From Grimontia indica (GTDB lineage Bacteria > Pseudomonadota > Gammaproteobacteria > Enterobacterales > Vibrionaceae): DNA of 64,000 nt. Shown here piece by piece: positions 1-8,859 of the stretch (position 1 is its first letter; each line of letters begins with the position of its first letter). Below the pieces are notes generated by a model. That model saw only the letters and a list, made by a program, of their open reading frames with translations, did not search any database and was not told where the DNA came from. The translations under genes were made by a program, and so were the position numbers. The DNA lies in assembly GCF_000333895.2 (NCBI RefSeq), contig NZ_ANFM02000031.1, forward strand, positions 26,350 to 90,349. Reading direction: 5' to 3'.

Positions 1-248
1 TATTCCGCTCAGAAAATGAGAAGCCGTGGGAGCAGGTCATCACCATCAAGGATACCTGTCTTACCTACAAAGGCGTGGAATGTCGCAGCTGCAGTGATGT
101 GTGTGATACGCGCGCCATCCGATTCCAACTGACAAAAGGGCAAGTCGCCCAACCTCAATTTAACCTACAGGACTGCTCTGGCTGTGGTGCATGCATCTCG
201 CCTTGTCCTGTCAACGCCATCGCCATGGAGAACACTGGCAATGAATGA
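1..248 (+). CDS. napF: NapF ferredoxin-type protein (5' truncated)
   Basis: This is the C-terminal part of a polyferredoxin; the frame is open from base 3 and ends with TGA at 246-248. Two cysteine clusters are visible, CRSCSDVCD and CSGCGACISPCPVNAI, which are the second and third [4Fe-4S] motifs of NapF. NapF is a cytoplasmic iron-sulfur protein that interacts with NapA and is thought to help load or protect its cofactor before Tat export. It is followed by napD, napA, napB and napC, the order found in Vibrio. The upstream end, with any promoter, lies outside the window. The stop overlaps the napD start by 8 bases, which suggests translational coupling. Confidence 0.93.
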   Translation, partial: FRSENEKPWEQVITIKDTCLTYKGVECRSCSDVCDTRAIRFQLTKGQVAQPQFNLQDCSGCGACISPCPVNAIAMENTGNE

Positions 249-516
249 ATATCACGTAAGCAGTCTGGTGGTTCACGCTGCGGCTGATCAAATAGAAAGC
301 GTTACCTCAGAGATTGAAAAGATCCCCGGCGCGGAAGTGCCAGCTTCCAGTGAAGTTGGAAAGCTGGTCGTGGTGATTGAAGGCGAAAGCCGTGGCGGTT
401 TACTGGATAAATTTGAACAGATTAAAGCGTTGCCTGGCGTACTGGCAGCGACACTGGTTTTTCATCAGGTCGAGGAAGAAGAGCCTGAGAATGCATTGGA
501 AGGAGTGGGACAATGA
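241..516 (+). CDS. napD: NapD chaperone for NapA Tat signal
   Basis: A 91-residue protein starting [14 protein letters not shown]. NapD is a small cytoplasmic chaperone of ferredoxin-like fold that binds the twin-arginine signal peptide of NapA and holds back export until the molybdenum cofactor is in place. The start at 241 gives the family's normal length and the typical N-terminus; the frame remains open upstream to 184, but that extension lies within napF and has no homology. The gene overlaps napF by 8 bases and napA by 4 (ATGA), so the three are almost certainly translated from one message. Confidence 0.93.
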   Translation: MNEYHVSSLVVHAAADQIESVTSEIEKIPGAEVPASSEVGKLVVVIEGESRGGLLDKFEQIKALPGVLAATLVFHQVEEEEPENALEGVGQ

Positions 517-2999
517 ACCTAACACGACGTAAATTTTTAAAAGCAAACGCCGCTGCTGCGGCTGCAAGCGCAGCAGGCGTGACCTTGCCCGTTTCAATCG
601 CGCAAGCGGCGGGATCTGATGAGCAGGTAAAATGGGATAAAGCGCCTTGCCGATTTTGCGGCACTGGCTGTGGCGTATTAGTAGGCACTCAGAATGGGCG
701 TGTTGTTGCGTCTCAAGGTGATCCGGAAGCCCCGGTTAACCGAGGCTTGAGCTGCGTGAAGGGCTATTTCCTGCCAAAAATCATGTACGGAAGCGACCGT
801 CTGACCCAGCCTTTGCTGCGTAAAAAAGACGGCGTTTACGACAAAGACGGTGAATTCACCCCGGTCAGTTGGGATGAAGCACTGGATCTCATGGCAGACA
901 AGTTCAAAACTGCCATTCAGCAAAACGGCCCAACCACAGTGGGTATGTTTGGCTCAGGTCAGTGGACAGTTTGGGAAGGTTATGCCGCAGCCAAACTGAT
1001 GAAAGCGGGCTTCCTTTCTAACAACATTGACCCGAATGCACGCCACTGTATGGCATCCGCGGTAGTGGGCTTTATGCGTACCTTTGGTATGGATGAGCCA
1101 ATGGGTTGTTATGACGACATCGAGCAAGCCGATGCATTCGTGCTTTGGGGCTCAAACATGGCGGAGATGCACCCAATCTTATGGACGCGTCTGGCGGATC
1201 GTCGCTTGTCCGCTGATCATGTTAAAGTCGCTGTGCTTTCCACCTATGAACACCGCAGTTTTGAGCTGGCAGACAACGGCATTATCTTCACGCCGCAGAC
1301 AGACCTTGCGATTCTGAACTTTATCGCCAACTACATTATTAAAAACGATAAAGTCGACAAATCCTTCGTTGAAAAACACGTGAACTTCCGCCAGGGCGCG
1401 ACCGATATCGGTTATGGCTTGCGCCCAACGCACCCACTCGAGAAATCCGCAGCGAATGCAGGCAGTGGTGCGTCGGAAGCAATCGACTTTGACACCTTTG
1501 CTAAATTTGTTGCTGATTACGACGTGAAGTCGGTTTCTGAGCTATCAGGTGTGCCGGAAGATCAACTGATCGCACTGGCTGAACTCTATGCCAACCCGGA
1601 AACCAAGGTGGTCTCTTACTGGACCATGGGCTTCAACCAGCACACCCGCGGTGTATGGGCAAACAACCTTTGCTACAACATCCACCTGCTAACCGGAAAA
1701 ATCTCGAAGCCAGGTTGTGGTCCGTTCTCACTTACTGGCCAGCCTTCTGCTTGTGGCACCGCGCGTGAAGTGGGGACTTTTGCTCACCGTCTACCTGCGG
1801 ACATGGTGGTCGCGAATCCTAAGCACCGCGCCATGGCTGAGAAAATCTGGAAACTGCCGGAAGGTACCATTCCACCGAAGCCGGGCTATCACGCGGTTCT
1901 GCAAGATCGCATGCTCAAAGACGGAAAGCTGAATGTGTACTGGGTAATGTGTAACAACAACATGCAGGCAGGCCCGAACATTAACGAAGAACGTCTGCCG
2001 GGCTATCGCGACCCTCGCAACTTCATCATCACGTCAGACCCATACCCAACGGTAACGGCAATGGCGTCTGACCTTATTCTGCCTACGGCAATGTGGGTAG
2101 AAAAAGAAGGTGCCTACGGTAACGCAGAGCGTCGTACTCAATTCTGGTACCAGCAAATCAAAGCGCCGGGTGAGGCTAAGTCTGATCTTTGGCAAATTGT
2201 TGAGCTGTCTAAACGCATCAAGGTTGGCGAAGTGTGGCCTGCAGATCTGGTCGCGAAAATGCCGGAGTACAAAGACAAGACTCTGTTCGACATCCTGTTT
2301 GCTAACGGTCAGGTCAACGAATACAAACTGGATGAAATCCCGGCTGACCGCCTGAACGACGACGCGCGTGATGCTGGCTTCTACATACAAAAAGGTTTGT
2401 TTGAAGAGTATGCGGCGTTTGGCCGTGGTAAAGCACATGACCTTGCACCGTTTGAGACTTACCACCAAGCCCGTGGTCTGCGTTGGCCTGTGGTCGATGG
2501 TAAAGAAACCCTGTGGCGATATGCAGAAGGTCATGACCCATACGTGAATGCTGGAGAAGGTTTTGCGTTTTACGGCAAACCTGACAAGAAAGCAGTCATC
2601 TTCGCACTGCCTTTCGAGCCTGCTGCAGAAGAGCCGGATGAAGAATACGACCTGTGGCTGTCAACCGGACGTGTGTTGGAACACTGGCATACAGGCACCA
2701 TGACACGCCGTGTCCCTGAGCTCTATAAAGCCTATCCGGATGCCGTGGTTTACATGCACCCGTTGGATGCAAAACGTCGCGGTCTGCGTCGTGGCGATTC
2801 GGTGAAAGTGATTTCCCGTCGTGGCGAGGTGGCAACGCATGTGGAAACACGCGGACGTAACCGTGTGCCGGAAGGACTGGTATTCATGCCGTTCTTCGAC
2901 GCCGGACAGCTCGTTAACAAGCTGACATTGGATGCAACTGACCCGCTTTCTAAAGAAACCGACTTCAAGAAAGCGGCTGTGAAGATTGTAAAGGCGTAA
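513..2999 (+). CDS. napA: NapA periplasmic nitrate reductase, catalytic subunit
   Basis: An 828-residue molybdoenzyme that reduces nitrate to nitrite in the periplasm. The N-terminus [12 protein letters not shown] is a twin-arginine signal with an alanine-rich hydrophobic stretch to about residue 33. Cys46, Cys49, Cys53 and Cys81 (CRFCGTGC and the later SCVKG) bind the [4Fe-4S] cluster. Cys179 in NARHCMASA is at the expected position of the molybdenum ligand of the bis-MGD cofactor. The C-terminal 120 residues resemble the molydopterin dinucleotide-binding domain. The length matches the family (about 828 residues). It takes electrons from NapC through NapB, both encoded next, and shares its start with the end of napD. 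Confidence 0.97.
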   Translation: MNLTRRKFLKANAAAAAASAAGVTLPVSIAQAAGSDEQVKWDKAPCRFCGTGCGVLVGTQNGRVVASQGDPEAPVNRGLSCVKGYFLPKIMYGSDRLTQPLLRKKDGVYDKDGEFTPVSWDEALDLMADKFKTAIQQNGPTTVGMFGSGQWTVWEGYAAAKLMKAGFLSNNIDPNARHCMASAVVGFMRTFGMDEPMGCYDDIEQADAFVLWGSNMAEMHPILWTRLADRRLSADHVKVAVLSTYEHRSFELADNGIIFTPQTDLAILNFIANYIIKNDKVDKSFVEKHVNFRQGATDIGYGLRPTHPLEKSAANAGSGASEAIDFDTFAKFVADYDVKSVSELSGVPEDQLIALAELYANPETKVVSYWTMGFNQHTRGVWANNLCYNIHLLTGKISKPGCGPFSLTGQPSACGTAREVGTFAHRLPADMVVANPKHRAMAEKIWKLPEGTIPPKPGYHAVLQDRMLKDGKLNVYWVMCNNNMQAGPNINEERLPGYRDPRNFIITSDPYPTVTAMASDLILPTAMWVEKEGAYGNAERRTQFWYQQIKAPGEAKSDLWQIVELSKRIKVGEVWPADLVAKMPEYKDKTLFDILFANGQVNEYKLDEIPADRLNDDARDAGFYIQKGLFEEYAAFGRGKAHDLAPFETYHQARGLRWPVVDGKETLWRYAEGHDPYVNAGEGFAFYGKPDKKAVIFALPFEPAAEEPDEEYDLWLSTGRVLEHWHTGTMTRRVPELYKAYPDAVVYMHPLDAKRRGLRRGDSVKVISRRGEVATHVETRGRNRVPEGLVFMPFFDAGQLVNKLTLDATDPLSKETDFKKAAVKIVKA

Positions 3000-3071
3000 C
3001 GACTTATCCGGGCAGTGCTGTGGGAACGCCCCGCAGCACACTGAAAGAATTTGATTCGAAAGGATCCGACA

Positions 3072-3506
3072 ATGAAAAAGAAAATCTCCATTTCCCTGAT
3101 TGTTGCGGCATTGCTCAGTTCTGTCGCCATCGCTGAAGTCACATCACTACGTGGCGATCAGGAGATAGGCGCGAACAATGAAGTGCCAAAAATCAAAGCG
3201 GTACCTAAACATCAGGAACGCTTTGCGCTGAACTATGTAAACCAGCCGCCGATGGTTCCCCATTCGGTCGACGGTTATCAGGTCAATCAATCCAACAACG
3301 CGTGCCTGCAGTGCCATGACGTGGATGTTTACCGTAAAACGGGTGCGCCGCGTGTTAGTCCAACCCACTTTATGGATCGTGACAACAAGGTGCTGACGGA
3401 AGTGTCACCACGCCGTTATTTCTGTCTTCAGTGCCATGTTCCACAAGTGCAGGCTGAAGCGCTGGTTGAGAACGAGTTTGTTCCAGCCGGTAAGTTTGGC
3501 CAGTAG
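3072..3506 (+). CDS. napB: NapB diheme cytochrome c subunit
   Basis: A 144-residue periplasmic small subunit of nitrate reductase that passes electrons from NapC to NapA. Residues 1-21 are a Sec signal peptide (MKKKISISLIVAALLSS, then AIA). Two heme-binding CxxCH motifs are at residues 78-82 (CLQCH) and 118-122 (CLQCH), as in the family. The start at 3072 was chosen over 3051 because an AAGGA sequence lies about eight bases before it and the signal peptide begins there. It lies 72 bases after napA and nine bases before the napC start. Confidence 0.95.
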   Translation: MKKKISISLIVAALLSSVAIAEVTSLRGDQEIGANNEVPKIKAVPKHQERFALNYVNQPPMVPHSVDGYQVNQSNNACLQCHDVDVYRKTGAPRVSPTHFMDRDNKVLTEVSPRRYFCLQCHVPQVQAEALVENEFVPAGKFGQ

Positions 3507-3515
3507 GAGGTGATG

Positions 3516-4112
3516 ATGAAACTACCGGGATTCATCACCAAATTCTGGACCTGGTTCAGAACGCCGAGCGGCTTGGCTATCGGCACGGTGCTGACACTGG
3601 GCTTTGTTGCGGGGATCATTTTCTGGGGCGGCTTTAATACCGGCATGGAAATGACTAACCGCGAAGAGTTCTGTATCGGCTGTCATGAGATGCAAGACAA
3701 TGTGTATCAGGAATATGTCGGTACCATTCACTACAGCAACCGAAGCGGTGTAAGGGCGACGTGTCCTGACTGCCACGTGCCTAAAGAATGGGGTCCGAAA
3801 ATGGTGCGAAAAATCCAAGCGAGTAAGGAGCTTTATGCAAAAGCGTTTGGTATTGTTGATACACCTCAAAAATTTGAAGATCACCGACTGGAAATGGCAA
3901 CCCGAGAGTGGAACCGAATGAAGGCAAACGACTCTCAAGAATGTAGAAACTGCCACAATTTCGAGTTTATGGATTTCAGCGCCCAGAAATCAGTGGCGGC
4001 GAGTGTGCACGACAAGGCGGAAGAAGCAGGGCAGACTTGCATTGACTGTCACAAGGGCATTGCGCACAAGCTGCCAAGGAACCACGACGCGTCAAAAGAT
4101 TTTCAGTTTTAA
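3516..4112 (+). CDS. napC: NapC tetraheme quinol dehydrogenase
   Basis: A 198-residue NapC/NirT-family cytochrome c, anchored in the inner membrane by one helix (about residues 18-40) with a periplasmic tetraheme domain. It oxidises menaquinol or ubiquinol and feeds NapB/NapA. Four CxxCH motifs are visible at residues 53-57, 83-87, 143-147 and 175-179. A strong AGGAGG at 3505-3510 is followed by three in-frame start-like codons (GTG 3510, ATG 3513, ATG 3516); the last has the only workable spacing, five bases. The gene is the end of the operon, with a terminator at 4122-4156. Confidence 0.95.
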   Translation: MKLPGFITKFWTWFRTPSGLAIGTVLTLGFVAGIIFWGGFNTGMEMTNREEFCIGCHEMQDNVYQEYVGTIHYSNRSGVRATCPDCHVPKEWGPKMVRKIQASKELYAKAFGIVDTPQKFEDHRLEMATREWNRMKANDSQECRNCHNFEFMDFSAQKSVAASVHDKAEEAGQTCIDCHKGIAHKLPRNHDASKDFQF

Positions 4113-4121
4113 CTTGCCAAC

Positions 4122-4156
4122 GGGCCAGCGGTCGTTTTTGCTGGCCCCCATTTTTT
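4122..4156 (+). terminator. Rho-independent terminator of nap operon
   Basis: An eight-base stem (GGGCCAGC with GCTGGCCC) with a ten-base loop is followed by T6 at 4151-4156, ten bases after the napC stop. This ends the nap transcript; the convergent gene at 4162-4485 stops just beyond it. Confidence 0.85.
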
Positions 4157-4161
4157 CCCAA

Positions 4162-4485
4162 TTATTCTGCTGCACGCTTCCAAAGCATATGACAGAACTT
4201 CTGCTCTGGGTCTCGGCTGATCAGCATGCGAACCAATACATCGTCCAACGTATCGCCTGATGTCAGGCCAATACGGATTTCAACAAACACTTCGCGGTCT
4301 ACTTCAAACGCAACGTGTCCTTCCCAGTCACTTTCAGCTTCTACGGCAACACCAGCGCCTTCTTCGTCGAAGCGTTCTTGATAAGCCAGCATGTCATCGT
4401 AGTCGAGATTGTCTTCTGCCATTTCGTAGAAGATTTCAAAGGCAGTATCGAGGGTTTCGTCAATTGACAGTAAAGGCGTTTCCAT
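4162..4485 (-). CDS. Small acidic conserved-type hypothetical protein
   Basis: A 107-residue soluble protein with a very acidic N-terminal half (METPLLSIDETLDTAFEIF) and no signal peptide, membrane segment or recognised motif. The composition and regular heptad-like hydrophobics suggest a compact cytoplasmic alpha/beta protein. It is convergent with napC and separated from it by the nap terminator. The start at 4485 is the only plausible ATG; AGAGA lies a few bases upstream. I do not recognise the family, and function is unknown. It looks like a real gene because the reading frame is not a shadow of any other gene here and codon use is ordinary. Confidence 0.7.
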   Translation of the reverse strand: METPLLSIDETLDTAFEIFYEMAEDNLDYDDMLAYQERFDEEGAGVAVEAESDWEGHVAFEVDREVFVEIRIGLTSGDTLDDVLVRMLISRDPEQKFCHMLWKRAAE

Positions 4486-4666
4486 GGAGGTCTCTCAGGA
4501 TGTCTGAATTTGTGTCATTACACCACGGTGTCGAAGATTTCCCAATCACCACAAACACCAATTGGCGATAAAGGCAGCGATAAGTCACTCGATTTCATAT
4601 TGATACCAGCATCTTGAACCTCATTGGGTATAGAATAGAGAAAACTAAAGCTGCCCGAACGAGGAC

Positions 4667-5464
4667 ATGCCTTTGTACAAGAACAAGCCGCGTGGTGGCC
4701 TGTTACCTGAGTTGGATAACGAAAGACCATTTCAAGCTGATTATGTTGAACCGATAGCGGCTTCTGTCCGCCAGATTAAGTCAGCGATGGGTGACGAACT
4801 TTTTCATAGCCTTTATCTGTCTGGCGATGTGGCTAGAAGAGAAGCAGGGGAGACTGCTGACCTCACCTTGCTGTTGGTCTGCACACGCGCTTTAAATGTG
4901 CAGGAGTATGCAGCGCTGAACACTGTTCGTTGGCGTATTGAACAATCCAGCGATGCCTTAAAGCGTGTGCTTATTGATGTCGTACCACTAAAAGATGTGA
5001 CCAATCTAGCCAATATTTTTCGCTGGGGGTTCTTCCTGAAACATTGCTCGGTGAACTTGGCAGGAGAAAACCTCAGCAAGAGCTTTGGACACTTTGAAGT
5101 GAGTTGGGAAGTGTCGAAGGCAATGAATGATGATTTGGCCCCGAGACTCAAAGATTTACGGCAGAAAATTGCGGTCGCAACCAAATGGGGGACGCAACTC
5201 GACGCCGCTCAGGAAGCCGCCGAGCGGTTAATCAAAGCCAGCTTTGGGTTGGTCGCACATAAAGAGCAGAACTGGCAGTTTGAATTGAAGCCCGCTTCTG
5301 AGGCTTTTCTTCAACATTACCCTAATAAATCGCTAGAAATAGAGCGACTTTTCTATTTGATCGAACGTAAGCCCGTGAAAAAACGCGCTGTCGTTGCCCT
5401 GATGGACAGCTTCGGTGCATGGGTTGAATCCGAATATGCAAAGATCGATCGTAAAATAGGGTAG
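4667..5464 (+). CDS. Nucleotidyltransferase-like protein, active site degenerate
   Basis: A 265-residue cytoplasmic protein. Residues about 49-72 (LYLSGDVARREAGETADLTLLLV) look like the first motif of the minimal nucleotidyltransferase fold (GSxARGE followed by SDIDLLV), but the usual GS is SG and the metal-binding DxD is replaced by ADLT. A second acidic strand, VLIDVVPL, about 40 residues later, fits the fold's third acidic position. The C-terminal half is helical and would fit an HEPN-like or substrate-binding helical bundle. No neighbour suggests a partner antitoxin. The start at 4667 follows a GAACGAGG sequence. The fold call is inference from motif spacing; catalytic activity is doubtful. 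Confidence 0.55.
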   Translation: MPLYKNKPRGGLLPELDNERPFQADYVEPIAASVRQIKSAMGDELFHSLYLSGDVARREAGETADLTLLLVCTRALNVQEYAALNTVRWRIEQSSDALKRVLIDVVPLKDVTNLANIFRWGFFLKHCSVNLAGENLSKSFGHFEVSWEVSKAMNDDLAPRLKDLRQKIAVATKWGTQLDAAQEAAERLIKASFGLVAHKEQNWQFELKPASEAFLQHYPNKSLEIERLFYLIERKPVKKRAVVALMDSFGAWVESEYAKIDRKIG

Positions 5465-5499
5465 TTATTCACTTTTGTGACTAGGGGAAGCCCATCATA

Positions 5500-5526
5500 A
5501 ACCGGCTATTTAAAGCCGGTTTTTTT
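5500..5526 (+). terminator. Rho-independent terminator
   Basis: The stem AACCGGCT/AGCCGGTT with a short A/T loop is followed by a run of Ts at 5520-5526. It ends transcription of the gene at 4667-5464. Confidence 0.85.
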
Positions 5527-5556
5527 ATGCGTCCGATTAGGTATATTTACATGCTA

Positions 5557-5575
5557 TTAACACTTAATGTGTTAA
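5557..5575. promoter_or_regulatory. Perfect 7-bp inverted repeat upstream of YjiH-type gene
   Basis: TTAACAC-TTAAT-GTGTTAA is a 19-base palindrome in the AT-rich 284-base gap before the membrane protein gene at 5749. Its symmetry suggests an operator for a dimeric regulator, but it matches no consensus I can name with confidence. Confidence 0.4.
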
Positions 5576-5692
5576 ATATATACAATATTTGAATTCATAA
5601 TAGTCAATTGAGCTAATGTGGTGAAATTATTCAAAACAAATGACTATTTATTGTTTACATGGAAAACGGGTTGCATTAATCTTGCGCTCAAT

Positions 5693-5710
5693 TAGTCACT
5701 TTTAGTGAAT
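5693..5710. promoter_or_regulatory. TAGTCAC...AGTGAAT palindrome, with a partner at 5467-5483
   Basis: TAGTCAC-TTTT-AGTGAAT lies 39 bases before the start at 5749. The same two arms occur in inverted orientation at 5467-5483 (ATTCACT-TTT-GTGACTA), just after the stop of the upstream gene. Two copies of a symmetric TCAC/GTGA site in one intergenic region look like paired operators. The binding protein is unknown. Confidence 0.4.
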
Positions 5711-5748
5711 ATCTATTTCGCCCAACGCATTGCTCAGGAAGTATTGCC

Positions 5749-7119
5749 ATGCAAAAAACAGAAGAACTAAAAACATCGTCTTCATCAACACGGAATCTGT
5801 TGATGTTCTTGATCCCATCACTGCTGGGCGTACTGCTGTTTATGACGCCAATTATGATCGATGGTGGCTTTACGATCCCTATTGCCGTGCTTGCGAAGTC
5901 ACTTTTGGGGCTTCTTGGTCAGAGCGCGACCATCGTGGTGACTAGTATCATCCTCATTAGTGCATTGGGTTCAGTGCTGGCGCTGGCGACAAAGCCACGC
6001 TTCATTACAGAATCAAAGTTCCTGTCAGGCTTGTTTTTGGCAACACCTGTTTGGCTGACAGTGCGTTTGTTGGGGGCTGCGTTTGTCGTCATGTCGTTTT
6101 TCGGTTTTGGTCCTGAACACGTGATTGGCGGTGCTACCGGCGGTTTCGTCCTGGGCGATCTGCTTCCGACTCTGCTTTCTGTCTTCGTTTTTGCAGGTCT
6201 GTTCCTGCCGTTGCTGACCAACTTTGGCCTTCTTGAACTGATTGGTACCTTCATGACCAAAATCATGCGTCCACTGTTTGGTTTGCCTGGCCGCTCCGCG
6301 GTGGACTGTGCCAGCTCTTGGCTGGGTGATGGCAGTGTGGCAATCCTGATGTCGAGCAAGCAATACGAGCAGGGTTACTACACCGAACGCGAAGCAGCCA
6401 TTGTTGGCACAACTTTCTCTGTTGTTTCAATCAGCTTTAGCTTGGTGGTCATTGCACAGGTCGGTCTGGAACACATGTTTGTCCCATTCTACCTGACAGT
6501 GTGTCTGGCGGGATTTGTGGCTGCGGTTGTTGTGCCGCGTCTACCTCCACTTTGTTGGAAAAAGAACACCCTGGTGAATGGCGAAGAGAAAACCTTTGAG
6601 CATGAATCTCTTCCAGAAGGCGAAACCCTGTTCTCGTTCGGTGTGAAAAGTGCCGTCAACCGCGCTTCTCATATCCGCTCTTTGAGTGATGTACTGAAAG
6701 AAGGCTTCCAGAACGCTGCTGATATGGTGTTTGGTGTTCTGCCTGTGGTGATGGCGATTGGTACTTCTGCACTGATCATCGCTGAATACACGCCAGTATT
6801 CACCATTCTGGGTATGCCATTTGTTCCTCTGCTGGAATTGCTGCAAATCCCTGAAGCGGTAGCTGCATCTGAAACCATGCTGATTGGTATAGCAGACATG
6901 TTCATTCCAGCGGTTCTGGCGGCGAACATTGACAACGAAATGACCCGTTTTGTTGTAGCAACCCTATCTGTGACCCAGCTGATTTATATGTCTGAAGTTG
7001 GCGCACTGCTGCTGGGCAGTAAGATCCCGGTGAAGGTTTGGGAATTGGTGATGATTTTCATCCTGCGTACTTTAGTGACTCTGCCAGTCATCGCCGGTGT
7101 CGCGCACCTTATCTTCTAA
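5749..7119 (+). CDS. YjiH-family membrane protein (nucleoside-recognition/Gate domain)
   Basis: A 456-residue inner membrane protein with about ten hydrophobic segments. The sequence resembles YjiH of Escherichia coli: a Gate (nucleoside recognition, SpmA-like) domain, with the polar re-entrant motif SAVDCASSWLGDGSVAIL near residue 187 and a matching second half carrying ASETMLIGIADMFIPAVLAANI near 378. Such duplicated motifs are typical of transporters with inverted repeats. The substrate is not known. In E. coli yjiH is beside yjiG; no YjiG-type partner is seen here. The upstream region carries symmetric operator-like sites, and a terminator follows at 7140-7165. Family call firm, function open. 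Confidence 0.8.
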   Translation: MQKTEELKTSSSSTRNLLMFLIPSLLGVLLFMTPIMIDGGFTIPIAVLAKSLLGLLGQSATIVVTSIILISALGSVLALATKPRFITESKFLSGLFLATPVWLTVRLLGAAFVVMSFFGFGPEHVIGGATGGFVLGDLLPTLLSVFVFAGLFLPLLTNFGLLELIGTFMTKIMRPLFGLPGRSAVDCASSWLGDGSVAILMSSKQYEQGYYTEREAAIVGTTFSVVSISFSLVVIAQVGLEHMFVPFYLTVCLAGFVAAVVVPRLPPLCWKKNTLVNGEEKTFEHESLPEGETLFSFGVKSAVNRASHIRSLSDVLKEGFQNAADMVFGVLPVVMAIGTSALIIAEYTPVFTILGMPFVPLLELLQIPEAVAASETMLIGIADMFIPAVLAANIDNEMTRFVVATLSVTQLIYMSEVGALLLGSKIPVKVWELVMIFILRTLVTLPVIAGVAHLIF

Positions 7120-7139
7120 AAACCCAATAAATCAGTAAG

Positions 7140-7165
7140 AAGGCGGTCGGTTGACCGCCTTTTTG
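7140..7165. terminator. Bidirectional terminator
   Basis: AAGGCGGTC-GGTT-GACCGCCTT followed by T5. It lies between the convergent genes ending at 7119 (+) and 7179 (-) and can serve both. Confidence 0.85.
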
Positions 7166-7178
7166 TTTCTTTGCAATA

Positions 7179-7421
7179 CTACTCACTGACCGCTTCTTTT
7201 GCGTCTTTCTCTGCGTCTTCGGTCATCGCTTCCGTCTCTTTTTTGGTTTCCTCTAACAACAACTTTGCTTCGGATTCGGCAGAGTCGGCTACCGCTTCCA
7301 TTTGGGCTACGCGTTCCTGTGCGACTTGTTCAGCCTGTTGTCCGGCAGTTTCTGTGGCTTGAGAGCCAAACGGAGCGACAACAAACAGCATGCTGAGAAG
7401 GGCCAATTTGGATGATTTCAT
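7179..7421 (-). CDS. Small exported helical protein
   Basis: An 80-residue protein with a signal peptide (MKSSKLALLSMLFVVAPFGS, cleavage likely after QATET or nearby) and a mature part of about 55 residues that is almost all A, E, K, Q and D, predicted to be one long charged helix or coiled coil. The start at 7421 has GGAG nine bases upstream; a longer start at 7436 has none. A second short exported helical protein lies next to it at 7620-7982, in the same direction. I do not recognise the family. The protein probably acts in the periplasm. Confidence 0.65.
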   Translation of the reverse strand: MKSSKLALLSMLFVVAPFGSQATETAGQQAEQVAQERVAQMEAVADSAESEAKLLLEETKKETEAMTEDAEKDAKEAVSE

Positions 7422-7458
7422 TGTGACGTTCTCCATGTGAGATATTTATGCAGCCAGA

Positions 7459-7505
7459 TATACCCAAACAACCTGAATCCAGCACCTTAAGGTTGTTTGG
7501 GTATA
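7459..7505. repeat. Short form of a TATACCCAAACAACCT inverted-repeat element
   Basis: A 47-base element whose first 16 bases, TATACCCAAACAACCT, are the exact reverse complement of the last 16. The same ends flank the two 266-base elements at 37397 and 49307, so this appears to be the same repeat family with nearly all the interior missing. It lies between two small exported-protein genes and would form a strong hairpin if transcribed. Confidence 0.8.
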
Positions 7506-7570
7506 AGAATATGCAGCGAGCGGAATATCAGAGCGTCTCATTGTCGGCAATCCCACTCAAATTAGGGCGA

Positions 7571-7601
7571 AAAAAAGCGACCGCGTTGTGGGTCGCTTTT
7601 T
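7571..7601 (-). terminator. Rho-independent terminator for gene 7620-7982
   Basis: The stem AAAAAGCGACC/GGTCGCTTTTT lies 19 bases beyond the stop of the minus-strand gene. On the minus strand it ends in a long T run. Confidence 0.8.
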
Positions 7602-7619
7602 CATCTTCAAGAAGTAGGT

Positions 7620-7982
7620 TTAACTTACGTTTTCGCAGGCTTTTTCTTTGCCTTTACACTTCGCCTTGTTTTTCAGGTGCTCACGTTTCTTTTCGGCTTC
7701 TTTTTTCATCATTTCGCGTTTTTGCTCGGCGGCTTTCTTTTTATTTTCAACCATTTCTTCTTGAGATTGTTTCTGCGCTTCGCGCTCCATTTCAGAAATG
7801 TCTTTAGCCGACTCCCGCTCAATTTCCGCCAGATCACGCTTTGCAGCTTCTTCAAGTTTTTTCAGTTCATGAACTCGCGCTTGTTCAATTTTTGCCGCTT
7901 CTTTTGACGCATCGTCTGCGCTCGCGGTAAAAGGTAAAGCAACAAAAACTGATGAAATGAGGAGGAGGTGTCGTAAATCCAT
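7620..7982 (-). CDS. Exported lysine/glutamate-rich coiled-coil protein
   Basis: A 120-residue protein with a signal peptide (MDLRHLLLISSVFVALPFTASA, cleavage near residue 22) and a mature region made of E, K, A, R and Q with heptad-type spacing, so almost certainly a continuous coiled coil in the periplasm. Two cysteines near the C-terminus (AKCKGKEKACENVS) could form a disulfide that closes the end of the helix. The start has an AGGACC-type sequence about eight bases upstream. It is not similar enough to the neighbour at 7179 to call them paralogues, but both are short, exported and helical. Function unknown. Confidence 0.65.
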   Translation of the reverse strand: MDLRHLLLISSVFVALPFTASADDASKEAAKIEQARVHELKKLEEAAKRDLAEIERESAKDISEMEREAQKQSQEEMVENKKKAAEQKREMMKKEAEKKREHLKNKAKCKGKEKACENVS

Positions 7983-8178
7983 TATGTCGGTCCTTCAAAG
8001 TGTTAATACATTGCCCGTGGACGATGTTTGTCGATATAAAGTACCTATTCAAAGAGTGTACGCAGCGTCTCAGTTGAAAGACTTGTTCTGAGGTTATGAT
8101 GAATCTGGTGTTCCGTTTGATGATTACCTCGCGGGTATGACGGACAATGACTGGTTCAATGAGAATAAGAAGAACATT

Positions 8179-8772
8179 ATGAAAATCATTCTATTACACG
8201 GACTGTACATGCATGGTGTTGCCATGTTGCCCTTGGAAAAACGCTTGGAAAGTGCAGGTCATAAGGTTTTGAATTTGTCTTATAACACCATCATGCCCGA
8301 TCTGAGCGGGTTGTTCAGGGCGATGGACAACTTTATTGATGGTGATGACATCGCGATTGTTGCGCACTCCATGGGAGGTGTTATTACGCGGGCTTATCTC
8401 GAAAATGGCAGCGACATGTCTAAGTGTGTAAAAACGGTTATTACCTTGGGCACTCCACACAAAGGCTCAAAGGTCGCCGCGTTTTTTAAAGACATAGGGA
8501 TCGGTGACTTTATGTTTCAGGAGTCCAGCCGCTTTCTGATGCCGGAACAAGAACCCACATGGCCGGAGGGCTCAACGCTTTATAGTATTGCCGGGGATAT
8601 GCGTATTGGCCCAGCAACGGTGTTGGTTCGCGATGAAGAGTCAGATGGCACTGTGCTTGTAGAAGAAACGAAAATAGACGGAATGACCAGCCATGAAGTT
8701 TTTCCATTAACCCATTCAGCACTGATTTTTGCCAAGCGGGTGAGTGAGCGCATTTTGGAAATTCTCGAGTAA
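8179..8772 (+). CDS. Alpha/beta hydrolase, lipase-like
   Basis: A 197-residue cytoplasmic hydrolase. It begins MKIILLHGLYMHG (strand plus HG oxyanion motif), has the nucleophile elbow AHSMGG with Ser64, then TLGTPHKGS, which is a hallmark of triacylglycerol lipase/PGAP1-like enzymes that split esters. An Asp in EESDGTV and a His in FPLTHSAL near the C-terminus would complete the triad. The start at 8179 puts the first beta strand at the N-terminus; an upstream start at 8137 would add 14 residues without a clear ribosome site. No signal peptide is visible. The substrate is unknown. Confidence 0.8.
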   Translation: MKIILLHGLYMHGVAMLPLEKRLESAGHKVLNLSYNTIMPDLSGLFRAMDNFIDGDDIAIVAHSMGGVITRAYLENGSDMSKCVKTVITLGTPHKGSKVAAFFKDIGIGDFMFQESSRFLMPEQEPTWPEGSTLYSIAGDMRIGPATVLVRDEESDGTVLVEETKIDGMTSHEVFPLTHSALIFAKRVSERILEILE

Positions 8773-8859
8773 AGAGAAACGCTCAATAAAGGGACGTTTA
8801 TTCATTGTTTCGGTTGCTATCGTGTCAATGTCAGTTAGCGAATGGATGCATGAATAGAT

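Noticed and set aside
184..240. NapD extended N-terminus
   Set aside because: The extension lies inside napF and matches nothing in NapD; the start at 241 is standard.
2034..2534. 166-residue frame antisense to napA
   Set aside because: A shadow of napA, without a start signal or family.
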